NCBI GenBank assembly: GCA_907163375.1
Contig: CAJQUW010012972.1
Span: 124,001-188,000 of the forward strand
Length of the DNA stretch: 64,000 nt
Direction: 5' to 3'
Source: Prostheceraeus crozeri
Lineage: Eukaryota; Platyhelminthes; Polycladida; Euryleptidae
The notes under the pieces were generated by a model. It had not been told where the DNA came from. It made no database searches and saw nothing but the letters and a program-made list of their open reading frames with translations. How positions within the stretch are numbered: position 1 is the stretch's first letter; every line of letters starts with the position of its first letter. Shown piece by piece: positions 48,548 to 57,800 of this stretch. A program made the position numbers and the translations under genes.

Positions 48548-49111
48548 ATGACTCAGAAAATGTATACAATCAGAGAGGAAGGTGACGATTTTGAGCAAGA
48601 TCTCCTGAAGCTTCGTCCGACACGAAAGGTGCAAGGGATTGGAAATACATTCTACTTTCAAACCTTGAATTATGGTGATGATGGCTTTTATCTTCAAGTT
48701 CCACTCTTCCACAGTAATGGCATGTCTACATCAGGATATAGCAATATGAGACAAATGCGAGTGACTTTTCCAAAATGGCAACAGGTGATTCTTAAAACTA
48801 TTGACTCTTTCGCGAAAGAATGTGTTCAGCTGCCTGAAAGTGCTCCCACTCATTGGAGAAAGGCATTAGAGGAAGGAGTTGGTTACAAGGAATTGCTGGA
48901 ATTCGATACACTGTTTTTAAAACTATCGGATCATTTTCAAGCATTCGATCTCTTTACAAACGCGATGGAATGTGAGGATCTTAAACGGGGCCGCTATATG
49001 AACTTAGTGCACGTTACCGGACTTTATATTGGCTCAGATGGTTCGACTGGTAAAGTCGCATCTTTACAAATGAAGGTTCTTCAACTAGTCTATGAACCAC
49101 TACCTAATTAA
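48548..49111 (+). CDS. conserved-looking viral protein of unknown function
   Basis: A 187-residue frame with an acidic start (REEGDDFEQDLLKLRPTR), a mixed alpha/beta centre (RQMRVTFPKWQQVILKTIDS) and a beta-rich end (GLYIGSDGSTGKVASLQMKV). The last part resembles, from memory, a protein found next to the ATPase in some animal Polintons, but I cannot name a function. It could be a small DNA-binding protein. It has a clear TATA box upstream. The frame stops just where an overlapping frame with a charged tail begins (49,092), so the original protein may have been longer. Confidence 0.6.
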   Translation: MTQKMYTIREEGDDFEQDLLKLRPTRKVQGIGNTFYFQTLNYGDDGFYLQVPLFHSNGMSTSGYSNMRQMRVTFPKWQQVILKTIDSFAKECVQLPESAPTHWRKALEEGVGYKELLEFDTLFLKLSDHFQAFDLFTNAMECEDLKRGRYMNLVHVTGLYIGSDGSTGKVASLQMKVLQLVYEPLPN

Positions 49112-49283
49112 TAAATGCTTAATTAACATTGATAAGACTGCTTCAAGTGATGGGAAGGAAGAGAGCAAAAAGCGAGGGCGGAGATCTAAAGATGGTAATC
49201 CTAAATTGAAGTTGAAGCGCCAAGATGTTGACTTGAAAAGTTTCTATAATCCTAATTGTGATGAGGAAACACAAATGTTTTAA
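49092..49283 (+). CDS. short charged frame overlapping the previous gene; possible shifted C-terminus
   Basis: 63 codons in the next frame, overlapping the preceding gene by 20 bases. The product is highly charged (SSDGKEESKKRGRRSKDGN, then KLKLKRQDVD). It could be a separate small basic protein or the C-terminal tail of the upstream protein after a frameshift. An AATAAA follows at 49,322, so both would share one transcript. Confidence 0.4.
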   Translation: MNHYLINKCLINIDKTASSDGKEESKKRGRRSKDGNPKLKLKRQDVDLKSFYNPNCDEETQMF

Positions 49284-49320
49284 TTTGTAAATGTAACTTG
49301 AAAGTTTCTATTCTGAATGT

Positions 49321-49327
49321 AAATAAA
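49321..49327 (+). terminator. polyadenylation signal
   Basis: AAATAAA lies 38 bases after the stop at 49,283 and 82 bases before the ATPase gene. It probably ends the transcript of the preceding gene. Confidence 0.55.
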
Positions 49328-49408
49328 CGTGATCTGGAACATGTGTCTGTTTTGTCGTTCTAAGCAAAATTAGCGGGATGATGAGTTTAATGTTAATGGA
49401 ATTATAAG

Positions 49409-50044
49409 ATGACAGATTTTCGTCTATTCACTGATCGCACAATGTGTGTCGCTGGACCAAGTCAGTCCGGCAAAACTACATTTGTAACTGAATTGCTACA
49501 ATATAGAAATGAAATGTTTAACAAGGAAATTAAGAGAGTCAAATGGTATTATGGAATATTTCAACCACAACTACATTCTGCACTTCGTCAGAAAGGTTAT
49601 GAGGTGAAGCAAGGGTTGCCATCAACTGAGGATATCAAAGCAGGTGACTTACTAGTATTTGATGATCTATTACGTGAAAGCAAATATTCAAAGGATGTAA
49701 CTGAAATGTTCATTCAAACTGCACATCATAGGGAAGCTTTTATTATCTACATCAGCCAAAACATCTTCGATGGAGGGAAAGCGCAAAGAACTAGAAGTTT
49801 GAATACACATTATTTGGCAATATTTAAAAATCCAAGAGATAGCAGTCAGATACATCATCTCAGTAGACAGATATTACCTCAACAACCTAAAGTACTTTCA
49901 AAAATATATGAAGATGTAACAAAGAAACCACATGGCTATCTATTTATTGATCTAACCCAGGAATGTCCGGAACGACTTCGATTTCGAACAAATATCATAC
50001 CTAATTCCGCTGAACCAATGACAGTTTTCTCGGTTCACAGTTAG
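49409..50044 (+). CDS. FtsK/HerA-type DNA packaging ATPase
   Basis: 211 residues. The Walker A loop is AGPSQSGKTTFV (residues about 15-26) and Walker B is LLVFDDLL (about 90-97). A glutamine in YISQNIF after the next strand fits the sensor position of A32-like viral ATPases. The length is normal for Polintons and adintoviruses. It should power packaging of the linear genome into preformed capsids. The gene is intact and heads the morphogenesis cluster, 23 bases before the penton gene. I see no TATA box directly upstream. Confidence 0.92.
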   Translation: MTDFRLFTDRTMCVAGPSQSGKTTFVTELLQYRNEMFNKEIKRVKWYYGIFQPQLHSALRQKGYEVKQGLPSTEDIKAGDLLVFDDLLRESKYSKDVTEMFIQTAHHREAFIIYISQNIFDGGKAQRTRSLNTHYLAIFKNPRDSSQIHHLSRQILPQQPKVLSKIYEDVTKKPHGYLFIDLTQECPERLRFRTNIIPNSAEPMTVFSVHS

Positions 50045-50066
50045 TTTTAAGCAATGTACTTCCACA

Positions 50067-51275
50067 ATGAACTTGCAAGATACAGAAAAGGAAATCGGTG
50101 GAATGTTTGAACGAATAAATGATCTCTTCAAGCTGACTTTGAATAAATTCTACAAACCAGTCATAAAGGGGTCAACAAAATTGATGAAGGAAGGGAAGCA
50201 TGTTCTTCTTGTATTAGGTAAGGATTTGAGTCATACTTTTGGGTATTCCAGAACAACTTTCTCATCAAGGTATTGGTACAATGGACGTGGGTGGAATTCG
50301 GAGAGGAAAGTCACTGATTTTCAATGTAGAATTGTGCCATTGTATGCATTACAAAAAAGCAGCATCCGAGTAAAAAATAAATTTGAGGTCATTAGAAGTG
50401 TTGAAGACTTTGCAAGAAAGTTTCAAGGATCAGTGCCAGAAACGTTAATGACTTGTGAATATAAGAAAGAGAAAGTAACTTTATTTTCTGTTGAAACGGA
50501 GGCAGAATTTATTGTTTTTACTAAAAAGACACCATTGGAAAAGTCTGATTCCGCTGTTATTGAATTCGGATCTGAAATGATTGCGATGTTTAAGGGCCTT
50601 GCAAGTGCACCTTGGTTGACAGAATTAAATGATACATTCAAGGTTCAATTGTCCTCTTCTAAACTCAAAGCATCAACAAATGCTTCATGGGATATCCACG
50701 TATACAGCGAAGACATATTGGGTGATGATTTGTCTACTTCCAGTGAACTTGTAAAAAGAGTTAATTTGAACATTGAAAGCTTGAAAACGCCATCTGAATT
50801 GTGTACAAAGTTAAATGAGTTTGGTGTAGATTACCTTGATGCAGATGAATATCACTTTTCTTATGATCCACATAAGAAACGCATGATTCTAAAGGTAGGG
50901 AAGAACTCTCTTATCAAGCTGGATAGCGTGTCAACGACCACATTGGGATTCTCAAAATCAACTATTTATGAAGGCACATCAATAGGCGATACAGCCCCAT
51001 CACTAGAGCGTGATATAAGTAACTTATGCGTCTATTGTAACATTATTGAATATACAAGAGTTGGCGACATTGAGGCCCCACTTCTGCGCACATTTCCTCT
51101 CTCATCCGTAGGGAAGCAACTAATCAATCGAGAATTTTTTAACACAATGTATCTACCAATCAGCCGAAATTACATCAATAGAATTGACATATCAATTCAT
51201 GATGACGCAGGAGAAGTAGTACCGTTCTGTGGTGGTGTTACTGTTTTCACCCTACATATTAGGTCACGAGAATAA
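50067..51275 (+). CDS. penton-like minor capsid protein
   Basis: 402 residues. The C-terminal third has the beta-strand pattern of the single-jelly-roll penton protein of Polintons, ending in FFNTMYLPISRNYINRID, then GEVVPFCGGVTVFTLHIR, a characteristic finish. The N-terminal part has no recognisable domain. It forms pentamers at the capsid vertices in related viruses. The position between ATPase and core protein supports the call. The frame is uninterrupted. Confidence 0.8.
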   Translation: MNLQDTEKEIGGMFERINDLFKLTLNKFYKPVIKGSTKLMKEGKHVLLVLGKDLSHTFGYSRTTFSSRYWYNGRGWNSERKVTDFQCRIVPLYALQKSSIRVKNKFEVIRSVEDFARKFQGSVPETLMTCEYKKEKVTLFSVETEAEFIVFTKKTPLEKSDSAVIEFGSEMIAMFKGLASAPWLTELNDTFKVQLSSSKLKASTNASWDIHVYSEDILGDDLSTSSELVKRVNLNIESLKTPSELCTKLNEFGVDYLDADEYHFSYDPHKKRMILKVGKNSLIKLDSVSTTTLGFSKSTIYEGTSIGDTAPSLERDISNLCVYCNIIEYTRVGDIEAPLLRTFPLSSVGKQLINREFFNTMYLPISRNYINRIDISIHDDAGEVVPFCGGVTVFTLHIRSRE

Positions 51276-51309
51276 GGCTTTACGCTATTGTGACTTCCAT
51301 AGTAATTCA

Positions 51310-51801
51310 ATGGTCATAATGACAGGCATTTACAGTAGACCATCATATCAGAGCGGTTATCCCGTGTTTGTTGGAGGTAGACGACAAGTTGGAGGAGGCA
51401 TATTTGGTGCACTAAGACGTATGGTTCTTACAACGCTCAAAAAGTATGGCGTACCAATCATGAAGCGTTTTGGAAGAAGGGCTTTAGATTTTGGTGCAAA
51501 TGTTGCAGCTGATGCGATTCAAGGTGAGGATATCGGTGAATCTATGAAAATGCGCGCGCAGCAATCTGCCATAGACGCATTAGATGATTTAACAAAGACG
51601 AGACGTACAGTTCGGAAGAAGCGTGGGAAGTCAAGACAAGTTGGATCCGGTCGAGTTACTAAGCAAAGACGCAGGAAAAGTAAAAAGCCGACTAGAGCAG
51701 CACGTTCTAAATCTAGACGTCGAGTGAAAACAAGAAAGCGCAAACGAAATTCCACAAAGACTAGAAACAACTCAAAACGAAGGAAGACAACATATTTGTA
51801 G
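51310..51801 (+). CDS. basic core / pVI-like virion protein
   Basis: 163 residues from the ATG at 51,310. The N-terminus (YPVFVGGRRQVGGGIFGALR) is followed by an amphipathic helix (RMVLTTLKKYGVPIMKRFGR), an ANVAADAIQGEDIGESMKMR block, and a long Arg/Lys/Ser-rich tail that ends at the stop. This matches the adenovirus pVI/core-like protein seen between penton and major capsid genes in Polintons. Two sites fit the adenain rule, QVGG-G and QVGS-G, so maturation would release the amphipathic helix and the basic tail. It ends ten bases before the major capsid gene. Confidence 0.78.
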   Translation: MVIMTGIYSRPSYQSGYPVFVGGRRQVGGGIFGALRRMVLTTLKKYGVPIMKRFGRRALDFGANVAADAIQGEDIGESMKMRAQQSAIDALDDLTKTRRTVRKKRGKSRQVGSGRVTKQRRRKSKKPTRAARSKSRRRVKTRKRKRNSTKTRNNSKRRKTTYL

Positions 51802-51811
51802 AGCTAATACG

Positions 51812-53057
51812 ATGCAGAGTATCAATTCGGCTTTGTGTTTCTTCGATTCTCCCCCTCATCAGACAGACATCATCTCCTCAACAATTGTAGACATAGTCCC
51901 CACAACAAATATCGATGGTAACCAACAGCCTATTCAGTTTGATATACCTGCCAATCCTCAAGATTATATTGACTGTCAATCCATTGATTTAGAATTGTGT
52001 ATACAAATTAAGAAGACTGATGGTACAAATATTGATTCATCCAAGGATAAAGTGGGATTAGCAAATCTTCCTATTGCCAGTCTGTTCTCAGATGGATCGA
52101 GCATATCCATATGGAGCATACATACATACAATGACGCAATTTCAAAAGCAAGCTAAGCAGTCACACTTGCAAGTTTCTGGGTGGTATGATGATCAGCAAG
52201 GGAAATTTGATGATGTCTCAAATGCAGGGTTAAAAAGACGAATGGATTTAACGGCGGATTCGAAGGAATTATACTTGAAAGGACCTGTCTATCTTGATTT
52301 CCTTCGTCAATCTAGATATCTGCTATCACAGGTTAAAATGCAAATAAAATTTATTCGTGCAAATCCTGAGTTCGCGTTAATGGCTTTTGTAGCTACAAAC
52401 TATCAAGTCAACATAAGTAATGCCGTGCTCAATGTAAGGCGAGTAACAATGAACCCGTCAGTCATCAACGAGCATACGACAGGATTGAGGAAAAACAATG
52501 CAATATATCCAGTTAATCACAGTGTGTTGACAAACTTCACAATTGGTGCGGGATCATCCTTACAGGCCTACCCAAATCTTTTTCCCACTGCAATGCCAAA
52601 GGCGGTGTATATCACATTTGTGGAAAATGAGGCATTCATTGGTGCTTTTGAAAAGAATCCATTCAAATTCCAACACTTTAATGTTAGCAAACTAGCACTC
52701 TACCAGGATGGAAAATTTGTATCTTGCAAAGCATATGAGCCTAATTTCAAAGATGGTAAATTCGCACGTGAATATGGTTCTACTTTCACCGCCCTCAACA
52801 TGTTTAATACAGATGATTCAAATGGAATTACAATGGATATGTACAAGAATGGCTACTTCTTTATTATGTACAACCTCACAGCAGATGCAGATCTAGGTGG
52901 TGAAAGCGTAGGAGTTACAAAGCCTGGAAATCTACGACTGGAGGTATCATTTGAGTCACCTTTGAAGAAAACAATTACTTGTCTCATTTATGCTATCTAT
53001 GATAGCAAAGTTGAGATAACAAGAATGAGAGACGTGACTGTCAGCTATCAGAGATGA
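51812..53057 (+). pseudogene. major capsid protein (double jelly roll), frameshifted
   Basis: The first frame (51,812-52,156) holds the N-terminal part (DIVPTTNIDGNQQPIQFDI, VGLANLPIASLF). The homologous protein continues in another frame from about 52,090 to 53,057 (LKGPVYLDFLRQSRYLLS, VNHSVLTNFTIGAGSSL, NGYFFIMYNLTADADLGG). The switch lies between 52,085 and 52,115, and a short stretch that related proteins have at this point seems absent, so a small deletion caused the shift. Otherwise the protein reads well to the end. Hexon-like trimers of this protein build the icosahedral shell. The gene overlaps the protease start by four bases (ATGA). Confidence 0.88.
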
Positions 53058-53518
53058 GTAACTTAAGCAACATAGAAATCTTGAGGAAAATGAGGAAAGC
53101 TCATCCCTACTCCAAGACAATATTTCTCAATGTCTTTTCTAGAGATAATTTACCTGATTCAATTCCTTTCTATCCTTGTTCGCTTATCATCAATACGGAT
53201 ACCAACAATCTTCCCGGAAAACATTGGATTGCTGTATACATCAATCGTTATAAAGTGGCCGAATATTTTGACTCTCTTAATCAACCTCGTTTACATGATA
53301 TCGCATTATGGATGAACAGGTTCTCCTTGACTGTTAGGAAAGTGACATCGTTCCCACTTCAAAGTTATACATCTCTAATGTGCGGTGGATATGTACTCTA
53401 TTTTGTCAACGAGAGACCATTGAAGAATAACTGTAAAAGTGCTTTAGAACTATTTTCAAAAGACTGTGATAAAAATGATGTAGTTCTTACTAAATATGTC
53501 GAAACAGTTTTGAAATAA
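53054..53518 (+). CDS. adenain-type cysteine protease
   Basis: 154 residues. The catalytic His lies in GKHWIAVYI, the acidic partner in EYFDSLNQP, the oxyanion Gln in FPLQSYTS and the nucleophile Cys in SLMCGGYVLYF, in the order and spacing of adenovirus proteinase and Ulp1-like (C5/C48) enzymes. The length is typical of Polintons. It should mature capsid and core proteins at (M/I/L/N/Q)-x-G-x-G or x-G-G-x sites. The ATG overlaps the stop of the capsid gene. AATAAA overlaps its own stop codon (53,514-53,519). Confidence 0.92.
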   Translation: MSNLSNIEILRKMRKAHPYSKTIFLNVFSRDNLPDSIPFYPCSLIINTDTNNLPGKHWIAVYINRYKVAEYFDSLNQPRLHDIALWMNRFSLTVRKVTSFPLQSYTSLMCGGYVLYFVNERPLKNNCKSALELFSKDCDKNDVVLTKYVETVLK

Positions 53519-53519
53519 A
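53514..53519 (+). terminator. polyadenylation signal overlapping the protease stop
   Basis: AATAAA contains the TAA stop (53,516-53,518). It closes the rightward cluster in a compact way, facing the leftward signal at 53,596-53,601. Confidence 0.6.
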
Positions 53520-53595
53520 GTTTTATGTTGTATCATTAACTTGCTCTCTTTTTCCAAAACAAGGGTTTATAAGGAAAACAAAAGCATGTTCATAT

Positions 53596-53601
53596 TTTAT
53601 T
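53596..53601 (-). terminator. polyadenylation signal of the leftward TBP-like gene
   Basis: AATAAA on the minus strand lies 24 bases after the stop at 53,625. The two transcription units converge here with about 75 bases between their signals. Confidence 0.55.
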
Positions 53602-53624
53602 ATCTATTCACATATATACAAAAT

Positions 53625-54116
53625 CTACAATTTGGTTTTCATGAAACATTTTTTCAAATCACATGTGATGGGAGGCACATCACTTATGTCTTTAATGCCG
53701 GTTATCACAATCTTTCCATTATGGAACACATGAACATGATATGGATGCCAGTTAGTCAATTGAGGTGCCGGAAATAACTCCACTTCATAAGTTAGATTAT
53801 GTGTTGATGTAACTTTACGGAAGTCATAGTGATAGTGCAATTCACATAACACGGTCATTGTCTTCACTTTCCAATCAGATAATGAATCACCAAGTAAATG
53901 TTCCAAAGTAAAGTGTAGATATGAGAGATCACCCTCCATGACCCTTCCAATACATTGGATTGTTCCATTTGGAAAGAATAGGATAGTGAGAGATTTATCC
54001 TTCCTCTGAATCCTCCATGTTAACATTGAGGGTCTTCCAAGATGTAAGCTCGTTGTCGGCTTCAATTTGCGTTTTATCAGTAACCATTGTTTTCGGTTGG
54101 TTATATTCCTCTCCAT
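53625..54116 (-). CDS. TBP-like (TATA-binding-protein fold) protein
   Basis: 163 residues. Two segments share the pattern of TBP repeats: LTILFFPNGTIQCIGRVMEG followed by a helix (FTLEHLLGD), and HPYHVHVFHNGKIVITGIKD followed by DVPPITCDLKKC. Each has beta strands with F-x-x-G-x-I-x-x-x-G and then a helix. The sequence ELFPAPQLTNW between them matches proteins that, as I recall, occur in animal Polintons. It may act as a viral transcription factor at the element's TATA boxes. The two-repeat fold is inferred from pattern only. The first 30 residues overlap another open frame, so the true start may be elsewhere or the gene may be fused to its upstream neighbour. Confidence 0.55.
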   Translation of the reverse strand: MERNITNRKQWLLIKRKLKPTTSLHLGRPSMLTWRIQRKDKSLTILFFPNGTIQCIGRVMEGDLSYLHFTLEHLLGDSLSDWKVKTMTVLCELHYHYDFRKVTSTHNLTYEVELFPAPQLTNWHPYHVHVFHNGKIVITGIKDISDVPPITCDLKKCFMKTKL

Positions 54117-54555
54117 CTCTTGTAGATTGAGTTTTCAGTTTGCTTTTGTAGTTAACATCCGATTTACAACTTCCAACCGTTTGATGTCCTCCATCTTTAA
54201 TGAATGACGTTATCTGTGGTAGTATCTCCCTTGTAAAGGTTTACCATGTGACGTCACTGAAACGAAAAAATCGACATTCAACATCTTCCCGCTTTGGTGA
54301 GCAGACGTATAGTTTGACTGTTGAATCACACTTCATCCATACCTTGTCATCGAGAGGAATCTTGATCCGGGTCTTATGGTTGCCAATGAGATCAGCGAAG
54401 TCTTTCAGTGAAGGCAACGAGCCAATACTAATGCAAACGCCACGATGTTTTCGAACACTATTTGCTATTGAATGACGAAATGCTACTCTTTTAGAATTTG
54501 TTATGTGAACGTTTTGGACGTCACTAAGTTTCCATGTTCTTATGTAATGAGGCAT
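53995..54555 (-). pseudogene. unknown gene upstream of the TBP-like gene, with an in-frame stop
   Basis: From ATG 54,555 the frame runs 104 codons to TAA (54,241-54,243), then stays open in the same frame for another 81 codons to 53,995. The first part (MPHYIRTWKLSDVQNVHI, then RGVCISIGSLPSLKDFADLI and FRFSDVTW) looks like a structured domain but I cannot assign it. The second part is polar and overlaps the start of the TBP-like frame. One gene with a stop, possibly continuous with the TBP-like part before a frameshift near 54,010-54,030, is the simplest reading. Confidence 0.45.
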
Positions 54556-54617
54556 GTTCCGAAAGCTATGTTTCAAATTTGAGTTTAATGTTTGCCTAAA
54601 GTTTGTTATTATATTAG

Positions 54618-54788
54618 CTCAACATATCGGAATGATGTTGAGTACAAATTCTTCACATATTCATTCACATTAGGACTACCTATTTATTAGCAATCATTTC
54701 TACATATCGGAAAGATGTAGAAATTTCAATTTTAGTAAGACTACTTATGTATTAGTAAGTGTTGCTACATGTCGGAAGATGCAGCAAT
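54618..54788 (-). promoter_or_regulatory. three tandem stem-loops with a conserved loop
   Basis: Hairpins at 54,618-54,642, 54,696-54,724 and 54,761-54,788 have stems of 8-10 bp. On the minus strand their loops all contain TTCCGA (CATTCCGAT, CTTTCCGAT, CTTCCGAC). Stem positions differ between copies but pairing is kept (A-T to T-A, T-A to G-C, C-G to T-A). One mispair on the plus strand becomes G-U on the minus strand. They lie between the polymerase stop (54,835) with its AATAAA (54,824-54,829) and the gene starting at 54,555, so they may serve the latter as leader or promoter elements. Confidence 0.8.
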
Positions 54789-54823
54789 CGCAAGATCTAT
54801 TACAAGTGGAATATTGTATTGTT

Positions 54824-54829
54824 TTTATT
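54824..54829 (-). terminator. polyadenylation signal of the DNA polymerase gene
   Basis: AATAAA on the minus strand, six bases after the stop codon. If used, the polymerase mRNA would end before or within the stem-loop region. Confidence 0.5.
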
Positions 54830-54834
54830 TTGAC

Positions 54835-57800
54835 TTATTCTACATCACCTGTGACAGGAAGGCATCTCCTTCTCTTCGACGGTGGGGGAAGACCTAGGCT
54901 GTAGTGTCCATATGGTAATGATAAATTTTTATCCAGCCAACAGCGCTTATCCTCCCAAAGTGAAAGACCTCGCTTCTTAAGTGAATTTGTGCTAACTATG
55001 TGATTTTTTGAATTTATAATTGTCATATCTTCAGTTGTATCATTCTCACTATAATAGACACTCCTATAGTCATTATGTTTCAATTTTTTAACTGCTGCTC
55101 TCTGAATTCCTTTTGCACGTTTGATGCTATGATTCGTAGAGTCTAGATATTTCATTGAATGCATTTTCGGTTTTAGTAGGATCATTTCCTCAAGCAACTT
55201 TCCAGCACACTCATCCTTAAAACAACCTAATCTAGCTTTGTTTGTAGTTGAGTATAGTCGGTGATGACTGTCATAGTTTGAAGAGTCAAACTTTTCACCG
55301 AAGTATAGAAGTATATCTTCCAGACGGACAGATGGCGATGTGTATGAACATAGGAAGAAACTGTCGGTATCACCTCCACAAAGCCGCGTTCTATTTATCA
55401 GTGGACATCCTTTTAGATCGTTGTAATATAATTGATACATTTCCAACTTACTGTAGTCAAGTACTGCTTGACCAACATAAATTTATTTATTTAAAACTAT
55501 TGAAGGTTTGTACATTTCCATACCAACCAGATCTTGATCAAATATTTTGTGTTGAATATAGAGAGGATGATTTGACAATTTCAGTAGTTGTTTCTCATTG
55601 TTGACTAGTTTAAATTTTTTCCTTCTCCTTATATTTTCCATTGTTTTACCAGATAAAGAATTATTTTTCAATTTGTAGAATGACTTTTCAAAGTCAGTGT
55701 TTGATTGAGCCCTCTTTTGAGAGTTCATATCAATGTATGTTTTTAACCAAGGCTTTTGTGTGAATTTTATGCCACTATGAATCTTCTTTATTCTCATGCC
55801 CATGGTCAAGTAAAATTTTAAAATTGAGTAGTGGACTACATAATTTTCCATATCAAATTGATGGAGCAGAAGTTTCTTGATAGAAGAAAAATGTGTATTT
55901 GGTCTTACTTTTTCATATAGATTTTTCATATAGTGTGAAAACATTCTCTTTTTAATCATCTGCATTTCTGGAGCTAATGGGAAATCGGCAGTGTCATCAT
56001 GAATGGCTGCAGGATACTCTAAATCAAAAATGTAGCCGATTTCACCATCATCATCTATATTTTAAACATTTTCTTCATTTAAAAAATTATCTAATTCACT
56101 TTCATTCAACCATTTGAAATTTGAGTGGGGTAGATTCCTACTGAGTGAAGAACCGTAAAGGTTATTAACATCTAAGTAGGTCAAATGTCGACTTTCATGT
56201 GTATTATTTCCAAATTCTTCAATGCGTGCACGCGCTCGGTGAATGTTGGTGAAAGTCATACCCCCTCTAATTCCTCGTTCAAATAGATTGTACATATTTT
56301 CATCTTGTATGTAGTGTGGGGGATCATTGGAAGAGAAATTTAGTGCTGAGGTAAAGCTAAGATGTGGGAGACTGACAAAATGTACAGGGTCGACTTCATC
56401 CTCACGTTGACTCAATGCTCTAAACACTTCAAATATGTCTGCCAACAATAAAACATCTAACTTCAGATATGCCAGCATGTAATCACCAAATGTGCTACAA
56501 TTAAATTCAATCCATGCCTTGTTAGCGTGTTCATATTCACTATCGGAACAGTGCTCACGAGTAAGATCATTATAGAATTCAAATTGTGGTGGTAGACAGT
56601 CTTCCGTCAACATGTTTAAGTTTTTGAAGTATGAATATGGAAACACTCCCTTCTGATATAAAACATTATCACTTAATTGTGGAAATTCTACCCTTAATGT
56701 CTCTACATGCTCATACGTTTGCAAGCCCTTGGCTAATTCACTCAAGGATGCACTTAGAAATGGATATGAGTCTAAGAATTTTAGTTTAAAGTATACTGTC
56801 TTCCCTTTGTATTCATTTACAGGGACACTGGCGGATAAAGTTATATATTTTTCAGCAGTTGCTGCTACAACATCTAATTTCCAAGATTTCATTCTTCCAA
56901 TCGCTTTATAGCAAACGATGTGACTATCATAATTTTTAAAATTGTGGAAAAATATGGGAAGCTCCCGTCTGTTAAGTCTTAACCGGAGATTGCATTTCCT
57001 ACATAATGTTTGCCTATATCGTCCGGTGATACGATTATGATCACGAACTTTTATGACTTCATCGCTGAATTTCGATTTACATTTGTTGCAACATTCTGCA
57101 TTCTCATGGCATGCTTTTTCATCCGCTGACAGTGTCATTGGCTGCCTAGTTGTTGCACATTGGTTGTCATATAAGTCTTGGGCTACAGTTTCTAAGTGGT
57201 GCAAGAAACTAATAATGCAATTTTCTCCCTCAAAGAGGTAATACTAGTTTTCAAATTTCGATTGAAGGGCATTATGCCAGACATGATAAGCTCCAATGGC
57301 CGCAGGTTTATGTATTTTATTATCAATGTAGCACTCTATATCTGCATAAATTACTAAAGGAGGACTTACTTGATATTCCATGCTACTTGTGAGTACTTTT
57401 AGATCTGATGGCATTTTTTCTATTTGTGCTTTTCCTCGAATGCAAAACTGGAAGTGTCGTTCTAGTGTTGTCTTATATGTGAATGACTGAGTGCATCTTT
57501 CGCAGAAGTATTTATGTCTTTTTAAAGTTCTCCTATACAATCTTGACAGCTTTGGAATTCCACAATAGTGTGCTGCTCCATTGTTTAGAATTAGCAAAAT
57601 ATTGACCGTTTGCCTACCAGTAAAGTTACTATTGTAACGAACACCTTTGAGTCCATTTTCATAAAAGTGAATGTTAATTTTAATATCATTATTTTTCTCA
57701 AATTTTGGAATATCTTTGATTGATACTGGTGTGGAAATGCTTTCCATATTTAGCTCAGATGTCCACTTACTATATGATTTTAATTCATTCCTTGAATAAG

